Part shown: positions 50,990 through 62,789 of the stretch, piece after piece
Layout: the number at the start of each line of letters is the position of its first letter
How positions within the stretch are numbered: position 1 is the stretch's first letter
Source of the DNA: Planoprotostelium fungivorum
Taxonomy: Eukaryota > Evosea > Variosea > Cavosteliida > Cavosteliaceae
Length of the DNA stretch: 64,000 bases
Direction: 5' to 3'
Assembly (NCBI GenBank): GCA_003024175.1
Contig: MDYQ01000134.1
Span: 1-64,000, forward strand
Notes under the pieces: model-generated
The model's database searches: none
What the model was told of the DNA's origin: nothing
What the model saw: only the letters and a program-made list of their open reading frames with translations
Position numbers and translations under genes: made by a program

Positions 50990-52789
50990 ATGACCACTGG
51001 AGGGACTGACCTCTCGACAAAGAGATTGGAAGGATGTCTCAAGTACGGTTACCTCACCAAACAAGGAAGAGAGAGGAAGTCGTGGTGAGTTTAGACATCT
51101 GCATTCGACATCACTGCACCATCACAACTGGGAGTGTGTGGTTTCATCAGTTTGTATGTGGATCGTGTACTGAAATCGTTTCATGTAGGAAGAAGAGATA
51201 CTTCAATCTCAATCTGGATTACCTCTGTGAGTGTCGATGACGAGTATCTCTCTGACGTATGTAACAGCTTACCATGAGACACGCTTTGTGAGGATCGTTC
51301 CGAGTCTGTGAAATGACCACGACAGGCCGCACCAAAGGGAGTGATAGCCATGAGTGAATACGTAGATTGTCAGGAAGAGGACGTCATTCTGGGAGGAGAA
51401 TTTCGGTTCATCCTTACCCTCAACACCCGCATGTTACTCGTCCGATGTGTCAATCGAGAAGAAGTAGACATCTCATTCTCATTGGACATAAGATCTCACA
51501 AGACATCAGATGATGGAATGGCTCAAGTCCATTCGTGCCATCGGAGAAGCACACAAGACGTCTCGCGACATCCATCGTCCATTCAAAATCCCAGCCACCC
51601 ATTATTGTAAAGAATTACTCGTTCAGACGTTAGAACTGGCCAGAGAATCCGCCAGGTGAGACGAGATCTCCAAGATGCAGCTGATGGAGTGAAGGTTGAT
51701 CGGAGGCTCGACTAAACTGATCGAATCTCAATCAAACAAGGAAGACAAGTGAGACCTCCCACCATCTCCTCCATACACATTAACCATCTCATCTTGCATA
51801 GAAGATAACATCATCTGATGATGAAACAGAGAGAAGCATTCGACGGGAATCAAATCATTCGGTATTCAAATCACCGACTTACTCTCCACCGTCACACAAC
51901 TCTGCTCTCAACCTTTCGATCCAACGTTACAGAACAACGCTTCATCCCAAATACGAACCATTCACCATTTCGTGAGCCATTCTATACTCTGTGACTCATG
52001 CGTCCGTGATGTCTACAGACTCGTGATGACGATGAGATGTCAGAATGGAAGTGACTGCATAACTGAACGAGGGACAGCTGACCACGGAAGCGGCGGGTAT
52101 GATCGCTGCACCGAGGGCGGGAGATCGAAAACTATCTTCGGGCATCGACTTTATGAAGTCCCACACGGCATGTACAGAATTAAGCCTACAGATGAAGACA
52201 AAGGTCACCCCTACGCCAGTGCAGGAAGTGAAAGACTGTATGAGGAGGATGGGAGAGAAGATCATCCAGTCCACTCGTTCTCTACAATCGATCACGGTAG
52301 AAGATGTAGATTTCAAGGTGAATGAAAATCGTCCTAGAGGAAGATTGAGTGGAGGACAGGTGTTGAAACAGGAGCAATGGTTCTTCCTGTCGATCATTCA
52401 GAGCTGCAGGGGAGTGGATGCGTTGAGGGGAATGAGGAACACGCTGGATGATTACCACTCCAAGGTCTTCGAACTGAACAATCTCATCAACGATTACATC
52501 GAACATGCCGAGGACATACAGGGTCCAGATAATTCGACCTCTCCAGAGTCTTTGACTCCGGTATGTATCTCATCATCGTACTTCATCTCGTGCATCTTTG
52601 ATCATCTCGTGCATCTTTGATCATCTCATGCATCCATCTTTGATCGTGCACCAATCATCGTTCAACGCCCATCATCTGAACGATCGGTAGATCCAAAAGA
52701 AGATCATCGATCAGATGAGAGAACTCACCAGCAACACGGAATGGTTCTTCTCCGAAGAGAGATTGCAGAGGAAAGAGAGTCGAACATAA
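50990..52789 (+). CDS. PH-domain protein
   Basis: ATG 50990 opens MTTGGTDLSTKRLEGCLKYG. The PH domain runs CLKYGYLTKQGRERKSW|KKRYFNLNLDYL|SYHETRF|AAPKGVIAMSEYVD...FRFILTLNTRMLLVRCVNREEMMEWLKSIRA. It has the basic YLTKQG..KSWKKRYF start, the usual phosphoinositide-binding loop, and the C-terminal Trp helix. A long mostly helical region follows (LVQTLELARESAR, ITDLLSTVTQLCSQP, VQEVKDCMRRMGEKI, LDDYHSKVFELNNLIND), ending TEWFFSEERLQRKESRT at 52789. It is possibly a membrane-recruited adaptor. About ten exons; the middle ones are approximate. Its stop lies 17 bp from the stop of the convergent Con-6/Con-10 gene. Confidence 0.7.
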
Positions 52790-52806
52790 AAAACATTTAC
52801 TTTATC

Positions 52807-53752
52807 TTATTGTCCCTTGAGGGGGGCGGGCTCTTCACCAGCGTGTCTGGTTCTTCCTCCCTTCGAGGCGATCTCTTGTACCTTCTCCTTGGGCATGGAA
52901 GCGAATCCCTGCTTTCCCTTCTCTCCCTCCTTCTCCTCGGAATCTTCCTTCTTCTCTCCCTCCTTCTTCTTGGAGTCCTTCTCTTCCTTCTCAGAGTCCT
53001 TCGATGAGCTGTCATCGGACTTGGACTTCTTGGGTGAAGGCTCCTCTCCGGCATGCTGCGTTCTTCCTCCCTTGGAAGCGATCTCTTGGACCTTCTCCTT
53101 GGGCATGGAAGCGAATCCTTGCTTTCCCTTCTCTCCGTCCTTCTTGTCCTCAGACTCGACATCGTCGGAAGATCTCTTCAATCCTCTCTTCTCGGACTCG
53201 GGGAGCTCCTCTCCCTTCTCCAGCTTGTCTAACATCTCCTGCATATCATGTCAGATGGAGGTGGATCATACGTGTGGAATGAACGAACCTGGGCGTGCTT
53301 CTTGGCCTCCTCAGAAGAGTTGGCGTTGTTGAGGGTGGCCTTGTAACCTCCCATGACGTGGTTGTGGTGCTTCTCTTCCTCGCTGGCATCCTTGTTCTTG
53401 CTTCTCTCGGACTCGGGGAGCTCCTCACCCTTGGCGAGCTTGTCCAACATCTCTTGAGCGTGCTTCTTGGCCTCTTCGGAGGCGTTGGCGTTGTTTAAGG
53501 TGGCCTTGTAGCCTCCCTCTACGTGGTGTCTGTGCTTGTCTTCCTCAGACAGATCGGTCTGGCGAGGTGGGTTGGCACGCTCGACATCCTCTCCCTTGGA
53601 CATCTTGTTCAACATGTCCTGAGTGGTGTGAGCGGTGGTGACGTGTTCTACATTTCACACACCATGGCGTGCTGCTTGGCCTCCTCGGAGGACTTTGGGT
53701 TGGAGATGGTGGCCTTGTAACCTCCCTCGATGTTGTTGATGTTGGCGGACAT
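52807..53752 (-). CDS. Con-6 / Con-10 (KGG) repeat protein
   Basis: The start at 53752 opens MSANINNIEGGYKATISNPK. Three exons. There are three Con-6 type repeats (GGYKATLNNANASEEAKKHA, each followed by QEMLDKLxKGEELPESE), an acidic and Lys/Ser-rich linker with a possible nuclear signal (SPKKSKSDDSS), and two Con-10/KGG repeats (GFASMPKEKVQEIASKGG RT.HAG). Con-6 and Con-10 are conidiation and stress proteins of fungi; the KGG motif also occurs in bacterial stress proteins. The product should be a hydrophilic, disordered stress or spore protein. Repeats of DNA 95-99% alike by eye show recent internal duplication. Confidence 0.85.
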
Positions 53753-54301
53753 GTTGTGTGTGTCGTGTGTGGCTTCTGTTTCGTAACTTTGTGATTCGTA
53801 GCCCAGCCACCATCTGGGTCACGTGACCGTCAGAGATTTCGCGTGTTGTAGATATCACGTGGAAGCTGAACCTTAAACCCCAGCTGTCCAACAAAGAGAT
53901 GAAGATGTTCATAGATGGATGGAAATGCTTCGAAATTTCTTCAAAGATTTTGTATTTGACGGCACGCCGCATGAGGAGTTGGAAACACGTGACCACTTAA
54001 GACGTGGCCTCGAACGACTCCTTGTGAACTCGAATCGACTGCGTTCTCTTGGACAGGGGAGGAATAGGATCGTGAGATCGTGTCGATCATCGCAGAGGGC
54101 CAACAGATATGGTTCTCTTCCACGAAAGTGAAGGTTGACAGATCGTCGATGTATCACATACAAGGTGGAGAGAAGAAGGACTAAGTGATAACCTCACAGA
54201 GATGAGACATTCATCAGAGGTATACAAATGTGTAGAGGTGAGGTCATATACATATCTCATTCACTTGTCATCTATTATGCACTCTATGTACATTTCGTTC
54301 T
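53753..54301. other. Spacer upstream of the Con-6/Con-10 gene
   Basis: About 550 bp. A plus-strand frame of 70 codons at 53919-54131 starts with ATG (MEMLRNFFKDFVFDGTPHEE), but it has no family match and no flanking splice evidence. Otherwise it holds the promoter of the Con-6/Con-10 gene and the 3' end of the AAA gene. Confidence 0.4.
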
Positions 54302-57300
54302 TCACTTCCTCTGTTTCTTCTTCTCTGGCATGAGTGACTCATCCAACTCTCTCGAATGTTCCATGTCCTTGATGAAGCTCTGGCAGATGTTCACCGTCTG
54401 CTGTAGGTCCTCCATGGTGACCACCCTTCCCTGCACGGCTGCCAGACTCTGAGAAAGAGAGATGCAGTTTTTAATCTGCCTTCCGTTCAACTTGTAATCC
54501 GCCAGTGGCCTGGGATCGATGCCTTCCACTCTCATGGCCTTCATCAGCATCTGACGCTCTCTCTCAATTCCAACAAAATAAAACGAAATAAAACATACCT
54601 GCCAGATGGATATCCTTGCACTGAGATCGAGAGCGTCATATCTCAAAGCGACGGTGATTCTGGAATAGAAGGCAGCATCGAAGGTCTGAACACGATTGGA
54701 TGTGAGGAAGAGGATGCCCTGGTAGTATTCCAGCAGCCTCAACATGACTCCCACCATGGCGTTTCGCTCCACTTCTCTGTACCCTCTCTGCTCCAAGAAG
54801 ACGTCCGCCTCGTCCATCAACAGAACGGCCTTCCAGTGTGCTGCAAGATCTACCCATGTCAGTGATGACGTCATCACACGTCACTCACCCAAGATCTTCT
54901 GCAGCTTGACCTCCAGGGTGGCGGGATCGGTTCCTAATTCACCCACGGATACGTAATAGAGCGGCTTGTGGAGGACCTCCGCCACGGCTTCTGCCGTGAG
55001 AGTCTTACCCGTACCGGGGGGACCGTGGAGTAAGAACTGTCTCCATCAGTGACTCGTTGTAGATGGATGGTACTCACGATGCTGCCGCCACCCTTTCCTG
55101 CGATGATATCGGAGAAGACTTCTTGGCTGTTCTTGACGACAGCGTAGATCAACTGCTTTCGAGTGTGCTCTAGGACCAACTGTTCGAAGGCGTCGTTGTT
55201 GAATTGAATCTCGTGGACGGAATCGACCAGGGCATATCCCCAGCACTTGTGAGTGAAGTTGAAACCGGAGATGGCGGGCCAGCACACAGCGAGGTATTCT
55301 TCAGGTACTCTGATCTCAGTCAGTGATACTCTTCATCGCTTGAACGTGGAGACGTCTCACTCTTCGATCTGGTTCTGTTGGAGTTGTGCGGCTCCGTGGT
55401 GGGCTAACCCTTGGTTACGGTTGGTCTTCGCCCTGACATTGTTTGCAATGAGGTTTATGGCTTGTGATCCCTGATGACGTCATTCCACGTCGTCTCGTGT
55501 CTCCTCACGATGACACCAAATAGACCCGAGTTAACATTGTGTTCGAGACCCTTGACGATGTCTAAGACGATTCTCCCCGGTTTGTTCGTGTGGGCACCGA
55601 CGAAGCCGTTGGACTTGTGGGCCACAAAGTCTTGACTGCGAGAGAGAACAGTGTATCTCCTTCCCCTCTCTCTCATTCTCTCCAGCATATCGGAGGGTAC
55701 GGGAGTGTAGTCGATCGAGCGGAGGGACTTCATGTTCTTGTACTGAGGAACGTTCGTTGCACCCTGGTGACGTCAGATGACGTCATCACCGGAGTTGGAC
55801 TCACGTTGGCCCATAGGAATTGATTTCCGTCGGAGACGATACCCGCGATGTTGAGCTGCATGAACCAGTTCTTGACCAACTGACCCATCATGTCCGTGGT
55901 GACAGAGACCACATAGTGACAGCTGAGAACGAGATAGCAGACGGGTGTGTCCTTGAGGGTCATCTCAGTCGTGTGGACGATGGTACCCGGTCGAATGACA
56001 GAAGCCACGTCTTCAAACTTGTACATGTCACTGTTGTCGTCAGACATCGAGACATGTGAGAGGGAATCTCACTCTTTGGGAGGCTGGTAGATAGAGTCCA
56101 ACCAGCGCACGAGTGTCTCCAGACCGTTGATTCCCTTGTTATTGGCGGGGCACTGTGCCTGCTGTGAGATCCGTAACTGGCTCGTGAGGGTCTCGATGTA
56201 CTTGTCTTGAACCTCCTCCTTCTTCTCCACGTACGTTCTCAAGAGGGGAAGGGCCAATTTGATCTCTCTGAAGGTGAACCTGGGCTCCAAGATGACACCC
56301 TCGTCGTAGGCGTCGGCGCTGATGTCTCTCGCTTCCTCTTCTTCCTCTTCGAATCCTTCCATCTCTCCCTCGATGTCCATGGCCTTTGCTGTTCCTCCCG
56401 ACTCCTCGTGGATGGTGTTCCATTGGGTGATGGTGGCCAAATTGGGGTCAGCGGTGTATCCACAGCTGAACTGTTGGAGGTGAGATGATGATGAGGAGAT
56501 GAGACGACTCACCACACAGAGTCTCCTCAGATTCTTGTTGTCTCGGACGAATTGAACGGATACGGGATCACCGTTGGAGTCCCTCGTGATGAGGGCAACG
56601 CCATCCATCATCTTGTCGGACGGATGTGCATTGTCCGTGTTGATCTCTTCCTCCTTCTCGGCATCGGGGAACAGAGACTGAAGAAGGTGAGGATGACGAA
56701 AGGTGGGTGATCGTTTCGAATCACCTCTTGAAGGGTCTCGATGAGATCTCTGTCGTTACCCGACTTGGATACACCACGCTGCTCACACAGGAATCTCAGA
56801 AAATCGGTGGTGACGTTTTGAAGGAAGAGACTTGGTAATGGTTCCGATAGGACCGTGATCTCGAAGGAGATCTTACTCGGTCTGCACCCTTTGGCTCTGG
56901 AGAGATGGCGAAGGTTCTGGAAGTGAGTCTCAGAGACGATCTTGGACGTGGGAAAGTCACCTCATCGCTGATAGAGTCGATCAGAGCAGTGAGACCTTTG
57001 ACACGAAGGTAGTCGTTGATGTACTTCCTCTGTGCTTTGATCTTGAGTCCGACGGCGATGAAAGGGTAATAACCATTGAATGTGTCCAAGAAGTAGCGGT
57101 GTGTTCCCTTCTTGATGCAGCCGACGATCTCTTTGACTGCCGTACTGACTTCTTTGTGATCGGAGAGCTGACCATTCTTGCTCAGGGCTTCATTCAGATC
57201 CTCGAGTTTTGCTGAAGAAAACAGTTCCGTCAGGCTTTCGTAGTATTTGGACCTGCGACGACATGTTAACAGATCGTCTGATGTCGTGTTGTCCTCACTC

Positions 57301-57380
57301 CATGGGGATCTGATTGTTTTTGTTTCCGAATGTGTGGTTGTCTCGTTGGTGTCCTTCGTTGAATGGACCAAATTCAACAT
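54302..57380 (-). CDS. AAA ATPase with large N-terminal domain
   Basis: The start at 57380 is MLNLVHSTKDTNETTTHSET. A helical N-terminal region (SKYYESLTELFSSAKLEDLN, LRVKGLTALIDSISDE, FLRFLCEQRGVSKSG) precedes an acidic linker and a middle domain (MYKFEDVASVIRPGTIVHTT, MLERMRERGRRYTVLSRS). The ATPase domain has LLHGPPGTGKTLTAEAVAEV (Walker A), AVLLMDEADVFLEQR (Walker B), ILFLTSNRVQTFDAAFYSRI and a C-terminal lid. The tail ends MPEKKKQRK. The layout matches a broad family of single-AAA ATPases with DUF7025-like N-domains, widespread in filamentous fungi and rare elsewhere; the substrate is unknown. The intron before Walker A (near 55050) carries the 20-nt motif. About twelve exons. Confidence 0.8.
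55048..55067 (-). repeat. Extended motif in an AAA-gene intron
   Basis: The 20-mer AGTGACTCGTTGTAGATGGA lies here in reverse orientation to the gene, inside an intron running from GTGAGTACCATC to GGAGACAG. It is identical to 30676-30695 and 24171-24190. Confidence 0.85.
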
Positions 57381-57633
57381 TCCCCCTTCCTCTTTCCTGG
57401 AAAAAGTTTAAATTGAATGCAGAATACCCGTTCCACGAAAACATTAAAACAGAATAAACCAATCTTCGTCATTTTAAAAGAGATACGTGGTGGAGCAGAT
57501 CGACGACGACGACGCAGATGAGATGGCTTTGGACCAACCATTATATCGGTGGTTTATTTATTCAACTCAACATGGTCCAATGATGATCCCTCAATGTCTA
57601 TAAAATCCATCTCGAATTTACTCCTCGTGGCCC

Positions 57634-59858
57634 TCACCTATCCCGTACATCAACTCCATTCCAGAACAATTCCCCTCTCACTTTCAGAAATCCGTAATGA
57701 GTGTGATCCTCTTTCGCGATGTAAGAAGGCACCACCTTTGGTGCATCGTCTAAATCATAACCAGACATCCCAGCGACGACGTGTATCGGTCCATTCTCTA
57801 CACATTCACCCCTTCTCAACATCAACATCATCAGCGTCACACCCGGCCCTCACTTTAAAACAGAACAAGTGCGAGCGTAGCTGTGGTAATGTCCCCACAG
57901 AACAACTTCCACTCCATACATAGACAAGAGAGGCTCGATGTGTTCCTGCAGCATCTTCGGTGCGTCTGGCTCGATCTGTGGATCAACCGTGTACCTTGAG
58001 ATATCTTCACGATGTGAAGTAGAGGAGTTACGATGTCTCACATGGGTCTGTGACCTGCTACGACGATCCACGGGGTGAGGTCCCGATTGACTCGTTGTAG
58101 ATCGTCCTCCATCCATCGATATTGTTCCGTTCCCCTTCGGTAGTCTTCCTCCGTAGAGAAGGATAAGAAGTGAACTGCACACGTCAGATGACGTCATCAG
58201 AGATATCGTAACGACCTGGTCCCACGTCGAAACTGTACCAAGGCTTCACCGTTCCGTTCCTGAATCTTTTCACTCTCTCGATCTACAACGCCTCCTGATT
58301 TCTCACACTTTTGGCATGGGAAAACGATTGGTGTAGGGAACACCACATTCACCACCACTTCCTCCGTTCTTCAGCCACGTCTGAGACCACCAATCGACCT
58401 CATGATTACCCGGGAGGGTCATCCATGGTATCCTCTTTGCGATGGGGCTGATCTCTTCCATGTATTCGTCCCACTATCCATCCATTCAGAAGAGAATGGT
58501 GAGAGATCAATGAGAGGAAGAGAGGATGATGTAAGGAGAGAGAGTGATGAGAGGAAGGGAGAAGAGAGAGTGAGGGAAGAATGTACCTGAGAGCCATAGC
58601 CTTCTGCGTACGATACGTCGCCGATGTGATAAACCATCGAGTTTTCATCAATGAAGGGAATCATGCTCTTCACGGTGGAGACGGAATTATGCTGCACGTC
58701 AAACTTGTCATTGCTGCCGTCGATCTCTCCTTTTCCCATATCTGATCACATCAATCGTCTCATTCTTCATCATCGTGGTGATCGATGAGATGGATCACGA
58801 CCATCATCAGATGAGAGAATGGATATCTAATTTCACCTGCGACGACGAGGAATTGTAGATGATCGGGGTTGCCAGGATACACGAAAGAGGAAGAAGACAT
58901 CCCCGTCTTCGGTGAGCCGTACGAATAGTTGTATCTCTCCCCTGCGATGAGTCCATCTACAACGGCAGTGTAGATCCAACCTGGATTCCTCCAACCGTAA
59001 TCGGTGGCGGGAGAACCACATAAATCTGAGACGTTTCATTTCATTTGTAGATATTCCCCTCTCACCTTCAGCGCGATAAGTGTACGCCTGTGCCTTCACC
59101 TTCCTCTCTTTTCCTCCTTCTGTTCATGACTCAGGAGGGGACGTGTGATGATGGCTCACCTTGTATGTTCAAATATTGCGGTGTCTTTGTGTTTCCTGCT
59201 GTCCATGTCATTCTCATCTCTCCATGATTTTCTGTCAAGGCCAAGTGACCCTTCTTATTGTAAGGTCGTGATGTGATGTCATGGCATCACTTGATTGGGT
59301 TGCAAGTGATTCTCTATTTGAACGTCGTTAGACTTCCCCAGGTACTTCAATTTCTGTGTCTTGTGGTAATGGTCAGCAAAGTCTTTGTAGAAGATGAAGG
59401 AGACATCTGCGTGCATGTTGTTGACCCAAAATTTGACGAAGGTTTCTCCAGTCTTCTCGTATGTGTCACCAAATTGTGTCCCTCTCTGTTGCGATGAGAA
59501 TCCTCTGGTGACAATCGAATTACCATAAATTTGATGGGTGCTGTTCTTTTTGGGTCTGCATTGGGTGGTGACACGAGAGCTATCGTATCGTTGATGTTTG
59601 GATCCATCACCCCACTCAAATGGACTGTGACCCAACCACCATCTGGTGGCAGTGATGTAGGCTGTCAATGTCAAATGATGTACGAATGTCACTCTCAACT
59701 GTTGCACGAAGTCGAAAGCTCGTGTCGATGTGTGATGGTTGTCCTATTTCATTTTGTAGAAATGGTTTCAAATTCTTCGGGTGAAGGGAGAACGTAGCAC
59801 CAACGAGAAGAAGTAGAATGCAGGGGCATAGTCGTGTGGCTCTCATCATCTTTCGCAT
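57634..59858 (-). CDS. Secreted purple acid phosphatase
   Basis: The start at 59858 gives a signal peptide (MRKMMRATRLCPCILLLLVG). The N-terminal fibronectin-like part has WVTVHLSGV and KGHLALTENHGEMRMTWTAG. The metallophosphatase core has all five metal-ligand blocks: ADMGKGE, GDVSYAEGY, GNHEVDW, VVAGHRPM and GHYHSYAR. The closest layout is the high-molecular-weight plant PAP group (AtPAP27 type, with GECGVP and GTEQYRWMEDDL). It probably releases phosphate from organic esters outside the cell or in lysosomes. About ten exons. Coding bases at 58083-58097 (DDLQRV) are the same as the extended intron motif. The stop is at 57634, or about 57591 if one more intron is used. Confidence 0.85.
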
Positions 59859-60458
59859 GACAAAGTGTAAATGGCCTATGCGCGGAAATACATTGATTTG
59901 AATTCGGACGCATTTATTTTTTATAGACGATTTTCAATTTTTGAATTTGATTTGGAAGAGACGATGAGGAAAGACTCACCTGAGTGGGTGGAGGGAGATC
60001 CCCACCCCTGGAGTGGAAGTTAAAGTCCCGCACGGTCCATACGTGACAGGATGGGAGTGATTTGGCCGTTCGGGTGAAGTTCACTGCGAGATAGGTTCAA
60101 TGGTAGGCAAAGAAGTTCTCGCCTGAATAGGTCGATATCAACGAAGAGACGCGAGCTGATCTAGCACGAAACAGTTTTGGGTGTTGTCTAATAAAGCACG
60201 ATGCTCCCGACAGGAGAGGAAGAGGAAAGAACTCCAGGAACAGGGAGGAGCAAGTGGGCCCACCTATCCGCGCGGTTTATCAGCGTCAAGCGGTCACTTT
60301 TCCGAGCGCAAGCCAGAAAATCCGGGCGAATTTCCGCCTCTCGAGGTCCGACCCCTTCCAAGCATTTACGACGCTCCTCATCACAGGTGAACGAACATGT
60401 TGCACCTCTGTATGCTCTATGACTCACACGCCCCATCAGTCTATTCTTCACTCGCTCA
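59859..60458. other. Divergent region before the double-PH gene
   Basis: About 600 bp between start codons of the phosphatase and double-PH genes. A plus frame from 60181 to 60390 and an antisense frame opposite it show no known domain. It probably holds both promoters and leaders. Confidence 0.4.
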
Positions 60459-61839
60459 ATGGATAGACCTATGAATATCGCGATAGAGGCGGAACGATTG
60501 TCTCCACCGACAGAACGCCTGAACAATTTGGTCTTATCTTTGGACAGCATTCCTCCAGAATCACCTGTCCTGTCTTCTCCCAAGGTGGAGCACCAGACAG
60601 GAGGCGGTGGTCGATTAGAGGACTTCGACCCTGAAGAGGAAGATCGTAAGGCTCTCGACGCCAAGAATCCAGACATCGCCATCAGCGGTTACGTGTATAA
60701 GAGAACCGATAGCGGTGGTAATTGGAAAAAGAGATGGATGGTCTTGTGCAAAGGGGGCCCGATCTTCTACTACGATAGCTTGAAGGTGTGGTTCGATTTT
60801 CGCTGCTTTATGATTCATGTTTGTGTTTCAGTCAGAGGAACCCTCCGGAGTCCTCTATCTCGTCAATGCCTCCGTCTTCGAAAAGATTCAATTCAACGGC
60901 TTCGTCGATCCCAAATCATTCGGTGTCCGTGTGGATGGCAAGGACTTTCTCCTCAAAGGTGATCCACCTTCCTTCTCTCCCTCTCCCTCGTCTCTGAAAA
61001 ATAAAACAGCCAAGACAGAGGAACAAAAGGTGGCCTGGTGCCAAGCCATCGATGAGAACATTACGACCGAAGTGGCTCATCCAAAGAAGGCAGGGGAGAA
61101 GGCAGGAAAGAAGGGAAAGAAGAAGGGACCTGTATCAGGGTCTTTCTATTCCTCTGGAGACGTTCCATCTGATGAAGATGTGCACCCCTTCGCTGCCAAT
61201 GCACAGGGCACCAGCTCGGAAGACTCATCGAGTGAAGACGATGATGAAGACGAAGACGAAGAAGAGCAGGTAGAGGATGACTCGGAGACTGAGATCGAGG
61301 GAGAGCAGATCATCATGGAGTCCACTGTGGAGGTGAGAGGAGAAGAGAAGGAAGTGAAAATCTGATCGATTCAGATTTTGAAAGATGCCGCCAAGCAGAT
61401 ATGGACGAAGCGTCATCTCATCTTGGAGAGAGACGGAAGTCTGTTCCTGTACCGCGAGCAGGTTAGTAATCGCCTAGAGAGGTCGCTCACCTTCTACAGT
61501 CTGATTATCCCTGTGATATGATCAAAGTGAAGGAGTCATCCCTCTACACTCGTGTAGATCAACGCGGCAGAGAGATGTCCGATGCATTCAACCTCCGGTA
61601 CAACAAGAAGAATTACATCATTCGAGGTGAGTCAGAGAATAAATTCTATTTCAAATGATTTATTCGCAACGATGGAGAGAGGATGTTGAATGTGAGCAGG
61701 GGAGAAGAGAGAGCAGTGGATCAATGCAATCAAGTCTCTGATACCACAGAACCAGGGCAGGAGGGGTTCTTTCGCTGAGATCGAGATCCTGAAGGAGCAG
61801 AACAGGAGGATGTCCGATTTTGAGGTCTCTGACCCCTAA
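60459..61839 (+). CDS. Double PH-domain protein with acidic linker
   Basis: ATG 60459 opens MDRPMNIAIEAERLSPPTER. First PH domain: ISGYVYKRTDSGGNWKKRWM, ending KVAWCQAIDENITTEV. The linker is Lys-rich (KKAGEKAGKKGKKKG) and then strongly acidic (SSEDSSSEDDDEDEDEEE). The second PH domain (IWTKRHLILERDGSLFLYRE ... RGEKREQWINAIKSLIP) follows and ends near MSDFEVSDP at 61839. Six exons. A last weak donor (GTCTCTGA) could add an exon ending at 62033 that would overlap the neighbouring CDS; I prefer the earlier stop. Tandem PH domains suggest recruitment to phosphoinositide membranes. Confidence 0.75.
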
Positions 61840-61977
61840 GCTATTCCATACATACTTATTTCTCTACTCTCTCTTCTACCATTCTTCTATTCATTCCATT
61901 CATGATGATGTTGGTGATTTTGTGATGATGTGGATGTGGATCGATCAAAGATGCATCATGTGGATCTATTTTACAGA

Positions 61978-62697
61978 TCAAACGACAGACCAACAGGGAC
62001 TCTCTGATTCATAGAGGTTCTGATCGGGTATAGCCTGGGGCTTCCAGTTGAGATAGTCGATGCGGTAAGAGAACGCATCCTCTCCCGTTCCTGCCGAGGT
62101 TGTCTCAATCCACAGAGGTCGTTTTCCCGCCAATTCGGCACACAGCTTGACTCCCTTCTGTTCGTGTCTGGTCAGCAGTTGACTTGAGAAGATGATGGAG
62201 AGGATGTTACCTGATCTCCAAAGTCGTGTCTCCACACGCGACCAACGCGACCATCGCCGAAGCATGGTCTATGGGTAGAGGTTCCGTTGATAGCGAACTG
62301 CTTGAAGGTTCCCGCCATGGGTGTTCCCACCTTCTTGCACGTGACACCCTGGATCGCATCAGAGATGCAGAAGACAGTTATGTCTCACGTTGCTCAGTTG
62401 ATATATGGTGTTGTTGTTGTGAAACTCCCACAGAGTCGTGTTGGCGGGGCCAGTGGTGGTTGTGATGGTGTAGGTGGTTCGAGTCGTATTCTCGTTCTGG
62501 CTCTGCCAGCCCTAGGATACCTTTTCAACAAAAGTAAAAGAGCTTTGACTCACCAGGGCGAAACCAGCAAAAGAGTCATTGGTGGCAACAGAACGAAAGG
62601 TGAGACGGTATTCAAAGTTATACTGGCTGGGCCATTCTAAGGAACCGGCCTGGACTAGAGAAATGGTTAAGAGGAGGAGGGCTGCTGTCGCTCTCAT
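61978..62697 (-). CDS. Secreted glycoprotein of unknown family
   Basis: The start at 62697 gives a signal peptide (MRATAALLLLTISLVQAGSL). Four exons encode about 190 residues: YNFEYRLTFRSVATNDSFAG, TTRTTYTITTTTGPANTTLW with Asn glycosylation sites, NGVTCKKVGTPMAGTFKQFA, RPCFGDGRVGRVWRHDFGDQ and RPLWIETTSAGTGEDAFSYR. It ends ESPCWSVV. Three or four cysteines could pair. The length and the late LWIET block recall ependymin-related proteins, but the resemblance is weak. Its start codon is 92 bp from that of the bromodomain gene. Confidence 0.65.
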
Positions 62698-62789
62698 TGT
62701 TGATGACGGACGAGTGACGGGACAGACACAGGGAAAAAGAATAAAAGACACAATAAATCGTTCAGAGATCACATCACATCAGATCCGAG

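Noticed and set aside
52817-53332. Plus-strand Ser/Pro-rich frame opposite the Con-6/Con-10 gene
   Set aside because: Antisense shadow of a Lys/Glu-rich repeat gene with clear family motifs on the minus strand.
53919-54131. Small plus-strand protein of 70 residues
   Set aside because: ATG and stop are present, but there is no family match, no splice sites and ordinary spacer composition; it could be chance.
61840-62033. Extra last exon of the double-PH gene overlapping the secreted-protein CDS
   Set aside because: It needs a weak donor (GTCTCTGA) and would overlap antisense coding; the frame reads straight to a stop at 61839.
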